From: Streptomyces galbus
GTDB lineage: Bacteria; Actinomycetota; Actinomycetes; Streptomycetales; Streptomycetaceae
Length of the DNA stretch: 64,000 nt
Reading direction: 5' to 3'
NCBI RefSeq assembly: GCF_005280195.1
Contig: NZ_SZPR01000003.1
Location: 186,001-250,000, forward strand
The number at the start of each line of letters is the position of its first letter. Position 1 is the stretch's first letter. Under the pieces are notes generated by a model that worked only from the letters and a program-made list of their open reading frames with translations, was not told the DNA's origin and made no database searches. This document shows, one piece after another, positions 41,695-50,807 of this stretch. The position numbers were made by a program, and so were the translations under genes.

Positions 41695-42657
41695 CTACGG
41701 GCCCTCCACCGTCGCCAGGTACAGCTTCACGTAGCGGTCCACGTCGACGTCCAGGGCCACGTCCACCAGGGCGGGGGTGCGCGACGCGCCGTGGATCTCG
41801 GACTCGCCGGGGCGGGGGCGGCGGTCCACGACCGTCTGGCCGCGGGTCGGACCGGGGGCCAGGGAGACCTCCACCGGGAGCAGCCGGGTGGTGATGCCCT
41901 GCGGGTCGGCGACCGCGCAGACCGCGCCCGCGTCGCCCAGGCCGCCCGCGTCGTCCTCCGCGGCGGGGGAGGCCGGGCGGTGGGCGAGCAGGTCGCCGGC
42001 CAGGCGGGCACCGGGTTCCGCACTCGCGCGCAGCCGCCGTACGTCCGCGCCGGGCACCACGACCCGGGTGAACACGTCCAGGCCGTACATCGTGATCGGC
42101 ACCCCGGCCGTGAGCAGGACCGCGGCCGCCTCCGGGTCGTGCCAGACGTTGAACTCGGCGACGGGCGTGGCGTTCCCGGTGGCCACCGCGCCGCCCATGA
42201 AGACGATCCGCCCGATGTTGCGGACCACCTCGGGGTGGGTGCGCAGCAGCAGCGCGATGTTCGTCAGCGGCGCCGTGGGGACGAGGGTGACCGGGCGGGG
42301 GCTGGACAGGATGGCGTGGCGCAGCAGCGTCACCGCGTCCGTGTCGGCCGCCCGGCGGGTCGGCGCGGGCAGGCCCAGGTCGCCCATGCCGTCGCTGCCG
42401 TGCACGTGCCGGGCCACCCGCACCGGCTCGATCAGCGGCCGCTCGGCACCCCGCGCGACGGGGACCTGCGGGGCACCGGCCTGCTCCAGCACGGTCAGGG
42501 TGTTGCGCACGACGCCGTCGACGTCGGTGTTCCCGGCGACACAGGTCACCGCCCGCAGGTCCAGCCCCGGGTGCCGGACGGCGAACAGCAGCGCCAAGGC
42601 GTCGTCGACCCCCGTGTCACAGTCGATCACCACCGGAACGGTCTCCGCACCAGCCAT
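41695..42657 (-). CDS. inosine-uridine preferring nucleoside hydrolase
   Basis: A 320-residue nucleoside N-ribohydrolase. The Ca2+-binding motif is VIDCDTGVDDALAL (Asp12, 14, 18, 19), with further family segments LVPTAPLTNIALLLR, IVFMGGAVATGNATP and AEFNVWHDPEAAAVLL (the Asn/Asp ribose contacts). It cleaves nucleosides to base and ribose in salvage; specificity is not predictable. ATG 42657. It is divergent from the GH13 gene across 80 bp. Confidence 0.9.
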   Translation of the reverse strand: MAGAETVPVVIDCDTGVDDALALLFAVRHPGLDLRAVTCVAGNTDVDGVVRNTLTVLEQAGAPQVPVARGAERPLIEPVRVARHVHGSDGMGDLGLPAPTRRAADTDAVTLLRHAILSSPRPVTLVPTAPLTNIALLLRTHPEVVRNIGRIVFMGGAVATGNATPVAEFNVWHDPEAAAVLLTAGVPITMYGLDVFTRVVVPGADVRRLRASAEPGARLAGDLLAHRPASPAAEDDAGGLGDAGAVCAVADPQGITTRLLPVEVSLAPGPTRGQTVVDRRPRPGESEIHGASRTPALVDVALDVDVDRYVKLYLATVEGP

Positions 42658-42737
42658 GTCACCACGCTCCTCCGGCTCACCTCCGAGGGTAGGCGCCGGG
42701 GGGTTCACTTTCCCGGCAAGCTGGACACCCTTTCCTC

Positions 42738-44384
42738 GTGACCGATCTCTCCACGAGGAACCCCGACTGGTGGCGACAGTCCGTCGTCTACCAGGTGTAC
42801 CCGCGCAGCTTCGCCGACGCCGACGGGGACGGCCTGGGCGACCTGCGGGGCGTCACCGAACGCCTGGCCCACCTCGCCGCGCTCGGCGTGGACGCGCTGT
42901 GGCTCAGCCCCTTCTACCCCTCCGAGCTCGCCGACGGCGGCTACGACGTCATCGACCACCGGGACGTCGACCCGCGCCTGGGCAGCCTCGACGACTTCGA
43001 CGCGCTCACCGCCGAGGCGCACCGGCTCGGCCTGAAGGTCGTCGTCGACCTGGTCCCCAACCACACCTCGCACCGCCACGCCTGGTTCCAGGAGGCCCTG
43101 GCCGCGGGCCCCGGCTCGGCGGCCCGCGCGCGGTACGTGTTCCGCGACGGGCGCGGCGCGCACGGCGAACTCCCGCCCAGCGACTGGCAGTCCGTGTTCG
43201 GCGGCAGCGCCTGGCAGCGGGTGCCGGACGGCCAGTGGTACCTGCACCTGTTCGCCGCCGAACAGCCCGACCTCGACTGGTCGAACGAGGAGGTCCGCGA
43301 GGACGCCCGCACCACGCTGCGGTTCTGGTCGGACCGGGGCGTGGACGGCTTCCGCGTCGACGTGGCGCACGCGCTCGTGAAGGACCTCGCCGAGCCGCTG
43401 CGCGACCTCGGCACGCTGCCCGCGACCGGCGAGGAGGCCCTGCCCCTGGTCCCGCCCGGCAGCCACCCCTACTGGGACCGGGACGAGGTGCACGCCGTCT
43501 ACCGCGACTGGCGCCGCGTCCTCGACTCCTACGACCCCCCGCGCACCGCGGTCGCGGAGGCGTGGGTGCCCGTCGAGCGGCGCGCGCTGTACGCCCGCCC
43601 GGACGAACTGGGCCAGGCGTTCAACTTCGAGTACCTGCAGGCCCCGTGGGACGCCGAGGCGCTGCGCGCGGTCATCACCGGGTCGCTGCGCAGCGCGCGC
43701 GAGGCGGGGGCGTCGGCCACCTGGGTGCTGTCCAACCACGACGTCGTACGGCACGCGTCCCGGCTGATGCTGCCGCCCGGCACCGACGAGAACACCTGGC
43801 TGCTGTCCGGCGGCCACGCCCCGCGCGTCGATCCGGGGGCCGGGCTGCGGCGGGCGCGGGCGGCGACCCTGCTGATGCTGGCGCTGCCCGGCTCCGCGTA
43901 CCTCTACCAGGGCGAGGAACTGGGCCTGCCCGAGGTCGCCGACCTGCCGGTGGAGGTGCTCCAGGACCCGGTGTGGGAGCAGACCGGACACGTGCGCAAG
44001 GGCCGCGACGGCTGCCGGGTGCCGCTGCCGTGGACGACGGACGGCCCGTCGTACGGCTTCGGCGCGGGCGGGGCGTGGCTGCCGCAGCCGTCGTCCTTCG
44101 CGGCGTACGCCGTCCAGGCCCAGGACGGGGTGGAGGGCTCGACCCTGGAGCTGTACCGCAGGGCGCTGCGGCTGCGGCGCAAGCTGCTGCAGGGCGAGGA
44201 ACTGACCTGGGCGCCGGACGCGCCGGACGCGGTGCTGTCCTTCGCGCGCGGTGACGGCTGGCGGTGCGTGACCAACCTCGGCGCCGACGCCGTACGGCTG
44301 CCCGCGGGCGAGGTGCTGCTGGCCAGCACCCCGCTGGACGACGAGGGCGTCCTGCCGCCGGACACCACGGTCTGGCTCGCGTAG
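42738..44384 (+). CDS. GH13 alpha-glucosidase
   Basis: A 548-residue cytoplasmic alpha-amylase-family hydrolase of the oligo-1,6-glucosidase/alpha-glucosidase group. The (beta/alpha)8 barrel carries YQVYPRSFADADGDG, VVDLVPNHTS, DGFRVDVAH with nucleophile Asp208, AVAEAWVP with acid Glu274, and LSNHDVVRH with Asp335. A C-terminal beta domain ends ~545. It hydrolyses maltose-type or isomaltose-type oligosaccharides. GTG 42738 starts after a short divergent region. No transport genes adjoin it. Confidence 0.92.
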   Translation: MTDLSTRNPDWWRQSVVYQVYPRSFADADGDGLGDLRGVTERLAHLAALGVDALWLSPFYPSELADGGYDVIDHRDVDPRLGSLDDFDALTAEAHRLGLKVVVDLVPNHTSHRHAWFQEALAAGPGSAARARYVFRDGRGAHGELPPSDWQSVFGGSAWQRVPDGQWYLHLFAAEQPDLDWSNEEVREDARTTLRFWSDRGVDGFRVDVAHALVKDLAEPLRDLGTLPATGEEALPLVPPGSHPYWDRDEVHAVYRDWRRVLDSYDPPRTAVAEAWVPVERRALYARPDELGQAFNFEYLQAPWDAEALRAVITGSLRSAREAGASATWVLSNHDVVRHASRLMLPPGTDENTWLLSGGHAPRVDPGAGLRRARAATLLMLALPGSAYLYQGEELGLPEVADLPVEVLQDPVWEQTGHVRKGRDGCRVPLPWTTDGPSYGFGAGGAWLPQPSSFAAYAVQAQDGVEGSTLELYRRALRLRRKLLQGEELTWAPDAPDAVLSFARGDGWRCVTNLGADAVRLPAGEVLLASTPLDDEGVLPPDTTVWLA

Positions 44385-44400
44385 GCCGTGGCGCCCTTGC

Positions 44401-45171
44401 TCACCCCACCGTGGGGGCGGGGGCCGGCGCGGCGCCGCCGGCGAGGCGGTCGATGTCCACCGGGGTGGACGTGGCGGTCGGCGGCGGGGTGAGCACGACG
44501 GGGGGCTGACCGGCGGCCGGGGGCGGCGGGGTCAGGTCGGACTTGGGCAGCTTGGGCGGGGTGGTCTGCTGGAAGAGGGTCTGGTCGAAGTCGACCAGAC
44601 CGGTCTGCTCCATCACCGTGATGTGGTCCAGGACCGTGTCGTTGGCCTGGTCGGCGAGCGCGCGGACCAGGGAGTTCTTGGTGGTGGAGCGGATCTTCGC
44701 GACGGTGTTGAAGATCGAACCGTGCGTCATCCGCAGGATGTTGGCGAAGTCCTTGTCGAACTGCTGGCCCTTGGCGTCGGAGGCGAGCTGGTTGACGAAG
44801 CCGACCTGCTGGGGGCTGGCGATGTTGGGCAGAGTGATGTTCAGCATCGGCGCGATCTTGCGGCAGGTGGTGTCCAGCGCCGAGTGCCCGTCGATCAGGT
44901 GCTGGCTGGCCGTGATGACGCCCTTGCTGGTGCCCTTCTGCACACCCATCTGCCCCACCGGGTACTCCCACAGCCCGGCCGCCCGCACCTTCACCACGAA
45001 GTCCCGGTCGGACTCGGTCAGGGGCCCCCACTGGGTGGTGGCGATGACCCGGTCCGGCGCGCTGGACACGGTGGTGATCCCGAGCATCGACGGATAGGCC
45101 AGTGCGACGAGGGTGACGCTCAGGGCTCCCCCCACGAAAAGAGTCCCCAGGGTGTTACGCGAAAGTCGCAC
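44401..45171 (-). CDS. DUF4142 membrane/secreted protein
   Basis: A 256-residue protein. A signal-anchor (LGTLFVGGALSVTLVALAYP, residues ~7-27) is followed by a DUF4142 ferritin-like helical bundle (DRDFVVKVRAAGLWEYPVGQMGVQKGTS, FVNQLASDAKGQQFDKDFANILRMTHG). The C-terminal tail is Pro/Thr-rich (KLPKSDLTPPPP, TSTPVDIDRL). GTG 45171 follows AGGAGG; the longer frame was rejected. It is convergent with the GH13 gene, 16 bp apart. Confidence 0.82.
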   Translation of the reverse strand: MRLSRNTLGTLFVGGALSVTLVALAYPSMLGITTVSSAPDRVIATTQWGPLTESDRDFVVKVRAAGLWEYPVGQMGVQKGTSKGVITASQHLIDGHSALDTTCRKIAPMLNITLPNIASPQQVGFVNQLASDAKGQQFDKDFANILRMTHGSIFNTVAKIRSTTKNSLVRALADQANDTVLDHITVMEQTGLVDFDQTLFQQTTPPKLPKSDLTPPPPAAGQPPVVLTPPPTATSTPVDIDRLAGGAAPAPAPTVG

Positions 45172-45454
45172 CGTGCCTCCTGCCCGGCCGGGTTCATCGG
45201 ACACCCACAGATACGCAGCGGAGCCCGAGTCGTCTCGACCCGATCCGCAGTTTTCTGCCGGCGGTGGCACGAAAGCACCCAGGCCGAGGCGTTGACCTGA
45301 ACGAGTCGGGGGGGTGGGCGGTCCTGGGTTCGGGGCGTGGCCCGCGACCGGTTACTGCGGCACCACCCTGGAGGACAAGCGCATGACCGCCGTCTTCTTC
45401 TGGATGGCCTGAGCGGCGCCGTGCCGTGGGGGGCGGGCGGGGCGTTGAGCACGC

Positions 45455-46438
45455 GTGCGCGGTCCTCTTCCTCTTGTCGCCCTGTGCCTGCTGCTGCTCG
45501 TCGGGGTCCTGTCCTGCGGGGCGCCGGAGCCCGGGCCGCCGCCTCCCGCCCCGGGCTCCGGCGCCCCGCCCGCCTTCGGCGCCTATCTCGGGTACGGGGG
45601 CGACGGAGCGCGGCGGACCTCGGGGTTCGGTGCGTGGACGGGGGCGGCCGCCCCGCGGGTCGGGCGGGCCTACCTGCCCGGCGACCAGTGGCCCGCCATC
45701 GAGGGCGCGTCCGCCGACCTGGAGCCGTGGGCCCGGTGGCGCGCGGCACGGCGGGACCGGCTGTTCGTGCTGAACGTGCCGCTGCTGGAACGCACCGAGG
45801 ACCACCTCCCCGACACCACCGTCCGCACCGAGCTGCGCACGGGCGCGCGCGGGGCGTACGACGGGCACTTCCGCGCCCTCGCCCGCCGGCTCGTGGGCCT
45901 CGGCCTCGCCGACACCGTGCTGGTCCTCGGCTGGGAGATGAACGGTGTGACCTACACCCACCGCTGTGCCCCGGACCCGGCCGCCTGGAAGGCGTACTGG
46001 CGGCGGATCGTCGACGCCATGCGCTCGGTACCCGGCCAGCGCTTCCGCTTCGAGTTCACCCCCACCCGCGGCCGCGACGCCGTCCCCTGGCCGCGCTGCT
46101 ACCCCGGCGACTCCCACGTCGACATCATCGGCATGGACGCCTACGACGCCCCCCGCGGCCTGTCGTTCGCGGAGCAGCTCCGCGAGCCGTACGGCCTGTG
46201 GGACCACGTCCGGTTCGCCCGCGCGCACGGCAAGCCGATCGCGTACCCGGAGTGGGGCCTGTTCGAGAACGGCGACGACCCGGCGTACGTGCGCGGCATG
46301 CTGCTGTGGATGACCGCCCAGCGGCCCCTGTACCAGACCATCACCGACTACTGCCCGCACGGCGTCTGGCGCTGCCCGGACAACCCGCGCTCGTCCGCCG
46401 CCTACCGCGAGCTGCTGCGCACGGCGACGGCGCCCTGA
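45455..46438 (+). CDS. GH26-like secreted glycoside hydrolase (lipoprotein)
   Basis: A 327-residue protein. A signal peptide ends in V-L-S-C21, a likely lipobox, followed by Pro-rich spacer. The barrel has VLVLGWEMNG (acid/base Glu161) and IAYPEWGLFENG (nucleophile Glu266), the pair typical of GH26 mannanases and related lichenases. It likely degrades beta-mannan or a related polymer outside the cell. The GTG start lacks a clear ribosome site; the 280-bp gap upstream shows no other gene except a nine-codon frame at 45383. Confidence 0.8.
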   Translation: MRGPLPLVALCLLLLVGVLSCGAPEPGPPPPAPGSGAPPAFGAYLGYGGDGARRTSGFGAWTGAAAPRVGRAYLPGDQWPAIEGASADLEPWARWRAARRDRLFVLNVPLLERTEDHLPDTTVRTELRTGARGAYDGHFRALARRLVGLGLADTVLVLGWEMNGVTYTHRCAPDPAAWKAYWRRIVDAMRSVPGQRFRFEFTPTRGRDAVPWPRCYPGDSHVDIIGMDAYDAPRGLSFAEQLREPYGLWDHVRFARAHGKPIAYPEWGLFENGDDPAYVRGMLLWMTAQRPLYQTITDYCPHGVWRCPDNPRSSAAYRELLRTATAP

Positions 46439-46558
46439 GCGCCCCGCCCGCCGCTGCGCGCCCCCGCCCGTCCCCGCCCTCGGCCGATCGGAGGAACCCC
46501 GCGGCGCGTACGGACCGCCGTACCGCCCCGCGCCCCCGCCCGGCCGGAAGATCCGACA

Positions 46559-47314
46559 ATGCGACGAGTACTCCGCGCCCCCCTGACCCTCCTGCTCGTG
46601 GCGCTCGCCGCCTTCCCCGCGGCGGCGGCCCCCGCCGGGCACACCGCAGGGCTGGTCGCCCGCGACGTCCGCGCCCACGAGGAGGCCCGCGCCCGCGTCG
46701 AGGACCTGCGGGAGGCCGACGCCCCGCCCGGCGAGGTGCGCGACGCCGAACGGCACCGGATGGACGTCCGCAGCCGCCTGTGGGACCTGCTGTGGGCGGT
46801 GGAGCGCGGCCTCGGGGACCCGGTGGCCGTCGACCCCGCCGGGCGGGCCGGGCACTGCCCCCTCGGCCGGCGCAGCACCCCGCCCCCGGACGCCGGCGAG
46901 GACGACGCCTGGGCCGCGCCCACCACGGGCTACCGGCTCACCGCCGGGTACGCCGAGCGCGGACGGCACTGGAAGCACCGGCACACCGGGCAGGACTTCG
47001 CGGTCGGCTCCGGCACCCCCGTGCGCGCGGTCGGCCCCGGCACGGTCCGCGTCACCACCTGCGGCGACGGCTTCGGCAACCAGGTGATCGTCCGGCACCG
47101 CGACGGCTACTTCACCCAGTACGCCCACCTGTCGCGCATCGACGTCCGCAAGGGCCAGAAGGTGCGCGCCGGCCAGCTCCTCGGCCTGTCCGGCGCCACC
47201 GGCAACGTCACCGGCCCGCACCTGCACTTCGAGGTCCGCATCACCCCGTACATCGGATCGGCGGTGCCGCCCCTGCCGTGGCTCGCCCGCAAGGGCGTGC
47301 ACCCCGAGCAGTGA
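46559..47314 (+). CDS. M23 family metallopeptidase
   Basis: A 251-residue secreted peptidase. A Sec signal (VLRAPLTLLLVALAAFPAAAA) precedes a helical segment with charged residues (~35-90). The LytM/M23 domain (~120-245) has zinc ligands His142 and Asp146 (HTGQDFAVG) and His221/His223 (GPHLHFEV), with His190 in QYAHLSRI. It cuts peptide crosslinks of peptidoglycan. It follows the GH26-like gene by 120 bp on the same strand but need not be co-transcribed. Confidence 0.9.
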   Translation: MRRVLRAPLTLLLVALAAFPAAAAPAGHTAGLVARDVRAHEEARARVEDLREADAPPGEVRDAERHRMDVRSRLWDLLWAVERGLGDPVAVDPAGRAGHCPLGRRSTPPPDAGEDDAWAAPTTGYRLTAGYAERGRHWKHRHTGQDFAVGSGTPVRAVGPGTVRVTTCGDGFGNQVIVRHRDGYFTQYAHLSRIDVRKGQKVRAGQLLGLSGATGNVTGPHLHFEVRITPYIGSAVPPLPWLARKGVHPEQ

Positions 47315-47459
47315 TCCGCCCCGGCTTCCCCGCCCCCAATGGAAGATCAAAAAAGACGGTAAGGGACCTACAACCATCCCTCCCGGCGGATCGTCCAACT
47401 GCCGCCCGGTGCGGGTCGGCGCACCGGGGTCCCTTCCGTTCTGTCCCCTGGGGGAAGTC

Positions 47460-48797
47460 ATGAGTTCTGTCTCCGTCGGGCGCCTGCTGCGCCGCGGGGT
47501 GTGCGCCTCGGCCGTCGGGGCGCTCGTCGTCACCGGGCTCGTCACCGGGCTCGGCGGGGTCGCCGTCGCCGACGAGGCGCAGAGCGACCAGCTCTGGATC
47601 CAGGCGCCGTACGAGCAGGCGGTCCTCGTCGCCCCGGACGGCGGCACCGCCCCGTACCGTTCGCTGGCCCTCGGCCTCTACCACGACAACAGCAACTTCA
47701 CCGTGACCGACGGCCGGCTGACCGTCGACGTCTCCGGCCTGGCCGGGGTCGCCGAGGTCGAGTGGCCCGCCGCCTGCACGCCCGACGCCGCCGGCACGGT
47801 CGCCGTGTGCGACACCGGTGACGTGCCCACCCGGCCCGGCCCCCAGGTGGAGCTGAAGCTGCGGGGCGCGCCCGGCGCCGCCGCGGGTGCCCAGGGCACC
47901 CTCGCGTACGCGGCCACCGCGACCGGCGGCCCCGACGGCACGCTCACCGCCCCGGAGGGCAGCGCGGAGACGTTCGTGACCCTCGGCTCGGGTCCCGACC
48001 TGGGCGTCCCCGCCCCGCAGGACGTCACCCACGCCACCCCGGGCACCACGCTCACCGCGCCGTTCGCCGTCACCAACACCGGCAACGAGACCGCCCACGG
48101 CTTCACCGTGCGCATGTCGACGTCGTACGGCCTGGACCTGCTCACGCAGTTCCCGCAGTGCGCGGCCAAGGACCCGGTCGAGGGCTGGTACATGAAGGAG
48201 GTGGACTGCACGTTCGACACCGACGTCGCGCCGGGCGCGACCGTGCAGCTTCCCGGACAGGTCCGGCTCGCCGTGAACAAGGCCGCGCTGTACGACCGTT
48301 TCGACATCGAGGTCGAGCCGGGCGGCGGGGCCACCGACCTGTCCGGTGCGGACAACTACCGCGCGTGGAGCGTCCAGGCCGACAACACCGCCGACTTCCG
48401 GGTGCGCGGCACAGAGGTGCGCGCGGCGGCCGGCACGACCGTCGACGCCACGTTCCGCTTCGTCAACCGCGGACCGGCCTGGGTCGCCCACGTGTTCTCC
48501 GGGGACGCGCCCGCGCTCGTCGACTTCACCGTCCCCGAGGGGACGACCGCGGTCGGCGTGCCCGACCTGTGCCAGCCGCAGTCGGCGGGCGCCGCCCGCT
48601 ACACCTGCTACCTGCCGTCCGCGGCCTACCCGGGCCTGAAGGCCGACTACACGTTCAAGCTGCGCGTCGACCGGGTCGTCCCGAACGCGACCGGCACGGT
48701 CGTCGCCCACCCGGAGCGCGGCGCCTCCACCCCGTTCGAGTTCGACCCGAAGGCGGCCAACAACACCGCCCGGGTGGTCGTGAACCCGAGCGCCTGA
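47460..48797 (+). CDS. secreted beta-rich protein of unknown function
   Basis: A 445-residue exported protein. A Sec signal (RRGVCASAVGALVVTGLVTGL) ends near AVA. The mature part has repeated Ig-like beta domains (about 95-150 residues each) with Cys pairs (AACTPDAAGTVAVCDTG, FPQCAAKDPVEGWY.. VDCTFDTD, LCQPQSAGAARYTCYLPS) that probably form disulfides. There is no enzyme motif, LPXTG or lipobox. ATG 47460 is preceded by CTGGGGGAAG. It is divided from the lysyl oxidase by a convergent terminator. A surface or adhesion role is a guess. Confidence 0.65.
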   Translation: MSSVSVGRLLRRGVCASAVGALVVTGLVTGLGGVAVADEAQSDQLWIQAPYEQAVLVAPDGGTAPYRSLALGLYHDNSNFTVTDGRLTVDVSGLAGVAEVEWPAACTPDAAGTVAVCDTGDVPTRPGPQVELKLRGAPGAAAGAQGTLAYAATATGGPDGTLTAPEGSAETFVTLGSGPDLGVPAPQDVTHATPGTTLTAPFAVTNTGNETAHGFTVRMSTSYGLDLLTQFPQCAAKDPVEGWYMKEVDCTFDTDVAPGATVQLPGQVRLAVNKAALYDRFDIEVEPGGGATDLSGADNYRAWSVQADNTADFRVRGTEVRAAAGTTVDATFRFVNRGPAWVAHVFSGDAPALVDFTVPEGTTAVGVPDLCQPQSAGAARYTCYLPSAAYPGLKADYTFKLRVDRVVPNATGTVVAHPERGASTPFEFDPKAANNTARVVVNPSA

Positions 48798-48817
48798 CAC
48801 GCCCGTCGGAGCCGGGC

Positions 48818-48845
48818 GGGGGCGGGCCGCGACGGACCCGCCCCC
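48818..48845. terminator. bidirectional hairpin
   Basis: GGGGGCGGG (48818-48826) pairs with CCCGCCCCC (48837-48845) between two convergent genes. A G/C-rich stem with a 10-nt loop. Confidence 0.6.
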
Positions 48846-48857
48846 ACCCCGCTCCTC

Positions 48858-50516
48858 CTACGGGGCGTCGATGAGGTCGTACGGCGGGACCTGCACCGTG
48901 CGGGCGCCGGGCGTGCCGCCCAGGACCACCTTGCGCAGGGAGACGTTGTTCTTCAGGTCCGTCTCCTGGAGGCGGTGGGCCGGGTTGGCCTTGACCTCGA
49001 TGTAGTACGTGCCGTTCGGCAGGTCCGTGATGTCGAAGGACTGGCCGGGACGGTACTGGGTGTAGGTGTCACCGGAGCCGACGTCGAGCACCTCGCGCAC
49101 GGAGATGGAGTTCTGCTGGCCGCACGCGGTCGACAGGTCCGTGTTGTACGGGTGCCAGTTGGCGTTGCGCACCGTGTAGTCGATGGCGTCGGTGTTTGCG
49201 AGGCAGAACGCCTCCTTGCCGCTGCGCACCTGGCGGGTGCGGTCGGCGCTGAGCAGCCGGTAGCTGGCGAAGTCCGTGAAGTGCCAGTGCTCGTGGCCGA
49301 TGCGCGGGTCCCACTCCATGGTGCCGGTGGGCGCGTAGCCGACCTGCTTGCCGTGGGCGTCGTAGAAGTACTGGTAGGCGTCCATCAGGTCGGCGCCCGG
49401 CTTGCGGAAGCCGTCCACGACGAGCGGGGCGGGGCCCGCGTTCCAGACGTTGGCGCTGAACGCCAGGTAGTCCTTGCCGGGTACGTCGCCGTCCTCGCCG
49501 TCGGTGACCGCGATGTCCCAGGCCGGCAGCGAACGCAGGTCCGGCTTGGGCACGTTCGCGGGGACGCCCGCGCGGCCGGTGGGCCGCCGGCCGGCGGCTT
49601 CCAGGGCCGGGGCGACACGTGAGCCGTCGGTGTGGCCGAGCCCGTCGCCGACGTGGTGGGCGAGCCCGCGGGCCTCCAGGGCGTGCGACAGGGCGCCCGG
49701 GGTGGGGGCGTCGGCGCCGCGCGGCCCGAAGTGGTGGGCTGCGTGACCCGCGCCCGCGCTGGGCCGGGAGTGCTGGGCGTGCGGGCCGGACAGGGCCGAC
49801 GTGCCGCCACCGGTCTGGCGGACGGTCACCCTGATCGTCGGGCGGTCGTCCGGGATGCCGAACAGGTCGCGGTACTTCTTGGCGACCGACACCGTGGCGG
49901 TGTACTCGCCGACGGGCAGGTCGACCGGCTTGTCGTAGTCGACGGTGCTGGAGTTGGCCGCCCAGCCCTTCTCGACGCCCCATACGGAGCCGAGGGTGAA
50001 CGGGTTGGTGGAGCAGCTCTCCGGGTAGTGCGAGGTGGCCGGGGCGTCCGGACGCAGGCGTCCGGAGGCGTTGTTGGGGCAGAAGGCGCCCTTGCTCCGC
50101 GTCACCTCCTGCCCGGCCGCGTTCTTCACGGACACCTCCAGGAAGCCCGGCAGCCCGGAGAAGTCCTTGACGAGCCCGGCGGGCAGCGTCCTGGTGGTGG
50201 TGTGCGTCCCGTTGCGCAGGATCTGCCGCGCGACGACCGGGTCCTTGTACGACGCGCGCGTCACGTTCAGTTCCAGCGGCGCGCCGTCCACCGTGACGTA
50301 CGTGCCGAGGTCGAGGTAGACCCCGGGTTCCCCCTCCCACCGGTCGAGGGTCACGGCCTTCGACGCGGCGATCAGCTTGAGCTTCGGTGTCCCGGCCGGG
50401 CTCGCCGGCGCCGCACCGGCACCGGGGGCGGCCCCGGCGACGGTGACGACGGTGAGCACGGCCGCCGCGGCGAACGCCGCGCACGTCAGGGCCTTGCGGT
50501 CTGGCTGACTGGTCAT
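48858..50516 (-). CDS. lysyl oxidase family protein
   Basis: A 552-residue secreted protein. A Sec signal (residues ~8-45, ending AGAAPA) precedes N-terminal beta domains (~50-240) and a His/Gly/Ala-rich linker with many AHH/HAxH clusters (~255-340). A C-terminal lysyl oxidase domain (~350-550) carries the copper motif H408-E-H410-W-H412 (WDPRIGHEHWHFTDFASYRL), followed by Cys residues AFCLAN and TACGQQ. In eukaryotes this enzyme oxidises lysine side chains; in Streptomyces substrates are unknown. ATG 50516 follows GAGGAA. Confidence 0.88.
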   Translation of the reverse strand: MTSQPDRKALTCAAFAAAAVLTVVTVAGAAPGAGAAPASPAGTPKLKLIAASKAVTLDRWEGEPGVYLDLGTYVTVDGAPLELNVTRASYKDPVVARQILRNGTHTTTRTLPAGLVKDFSGLPGFLEVSVKNAAGQEVTRSKGAFCPNNASGRLRPDAPATSHYPESCSTNPFTLGSVWGVEKGWAANSSTVDYDKPVDLPVGEYTATVSVAKKYRDLFGIPDDRPTIRVTVRQTGGGTSALSGPHAQHSRPSAGAGHAAHHFGPRGADAPTPGALSHALEARGLAHHVGDGLGHTDGSRVAPALEAAGRRPTGRAGVPANVPKPDLRSLPAWDIAVTDGEDGDVPGKDYLAFSANVWNAGPAPLVVDGFRKPGADLMDAYQYFYDAHGKQVGYAPTGTMEWDPRIGHEHWHFTDFASYRLLSADRTRQVRSGKEAFCLANTDAIDYTVRNANWHPYNTDLSTACGQQNSISVREVLDVGSGDTYTQYRPGQSFDITDLPNGTYYIEVKANPAHRLQETDLKNNVSLRKVVLGGTPGARTVQVPPYDLIDAP

Positions 50517-50807
50517 CGGTTCCTCGTCTGCGAGTGCCATGGTCAGTGGCATCGGACTGGACAGCCCACACCCCCGGCCGACAGGAACGACGCACCCCAG
50601 CGCGCCCCGACCGCGACTGTGAACATCCTGTGAGAGGGGCGAAGGGCGGGCGGGGGTTGCCTGTCGGGGCGGATGTCCACCGGGAGCAGGGGGCGCCGAC
50701 TATGGTGATCCCGTGTGGAAAGTGTGTGCGGGGTCACACACGCGTGGTACGGCGGGCGGGCGGGGGCCGTCTTCGTCGTCGGGCTGCTTGGGGGGCTTGT
50801 GTACGAG

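Noticed and set aside
45383..45412. Nine-codon frame (MTAVFFWMA) with a GGAGG upstream of the GH26-like gene
   Set aside because: It is too short, with no attenuator-type codons or hairpin; I saw no reason to call it a leader peptide.
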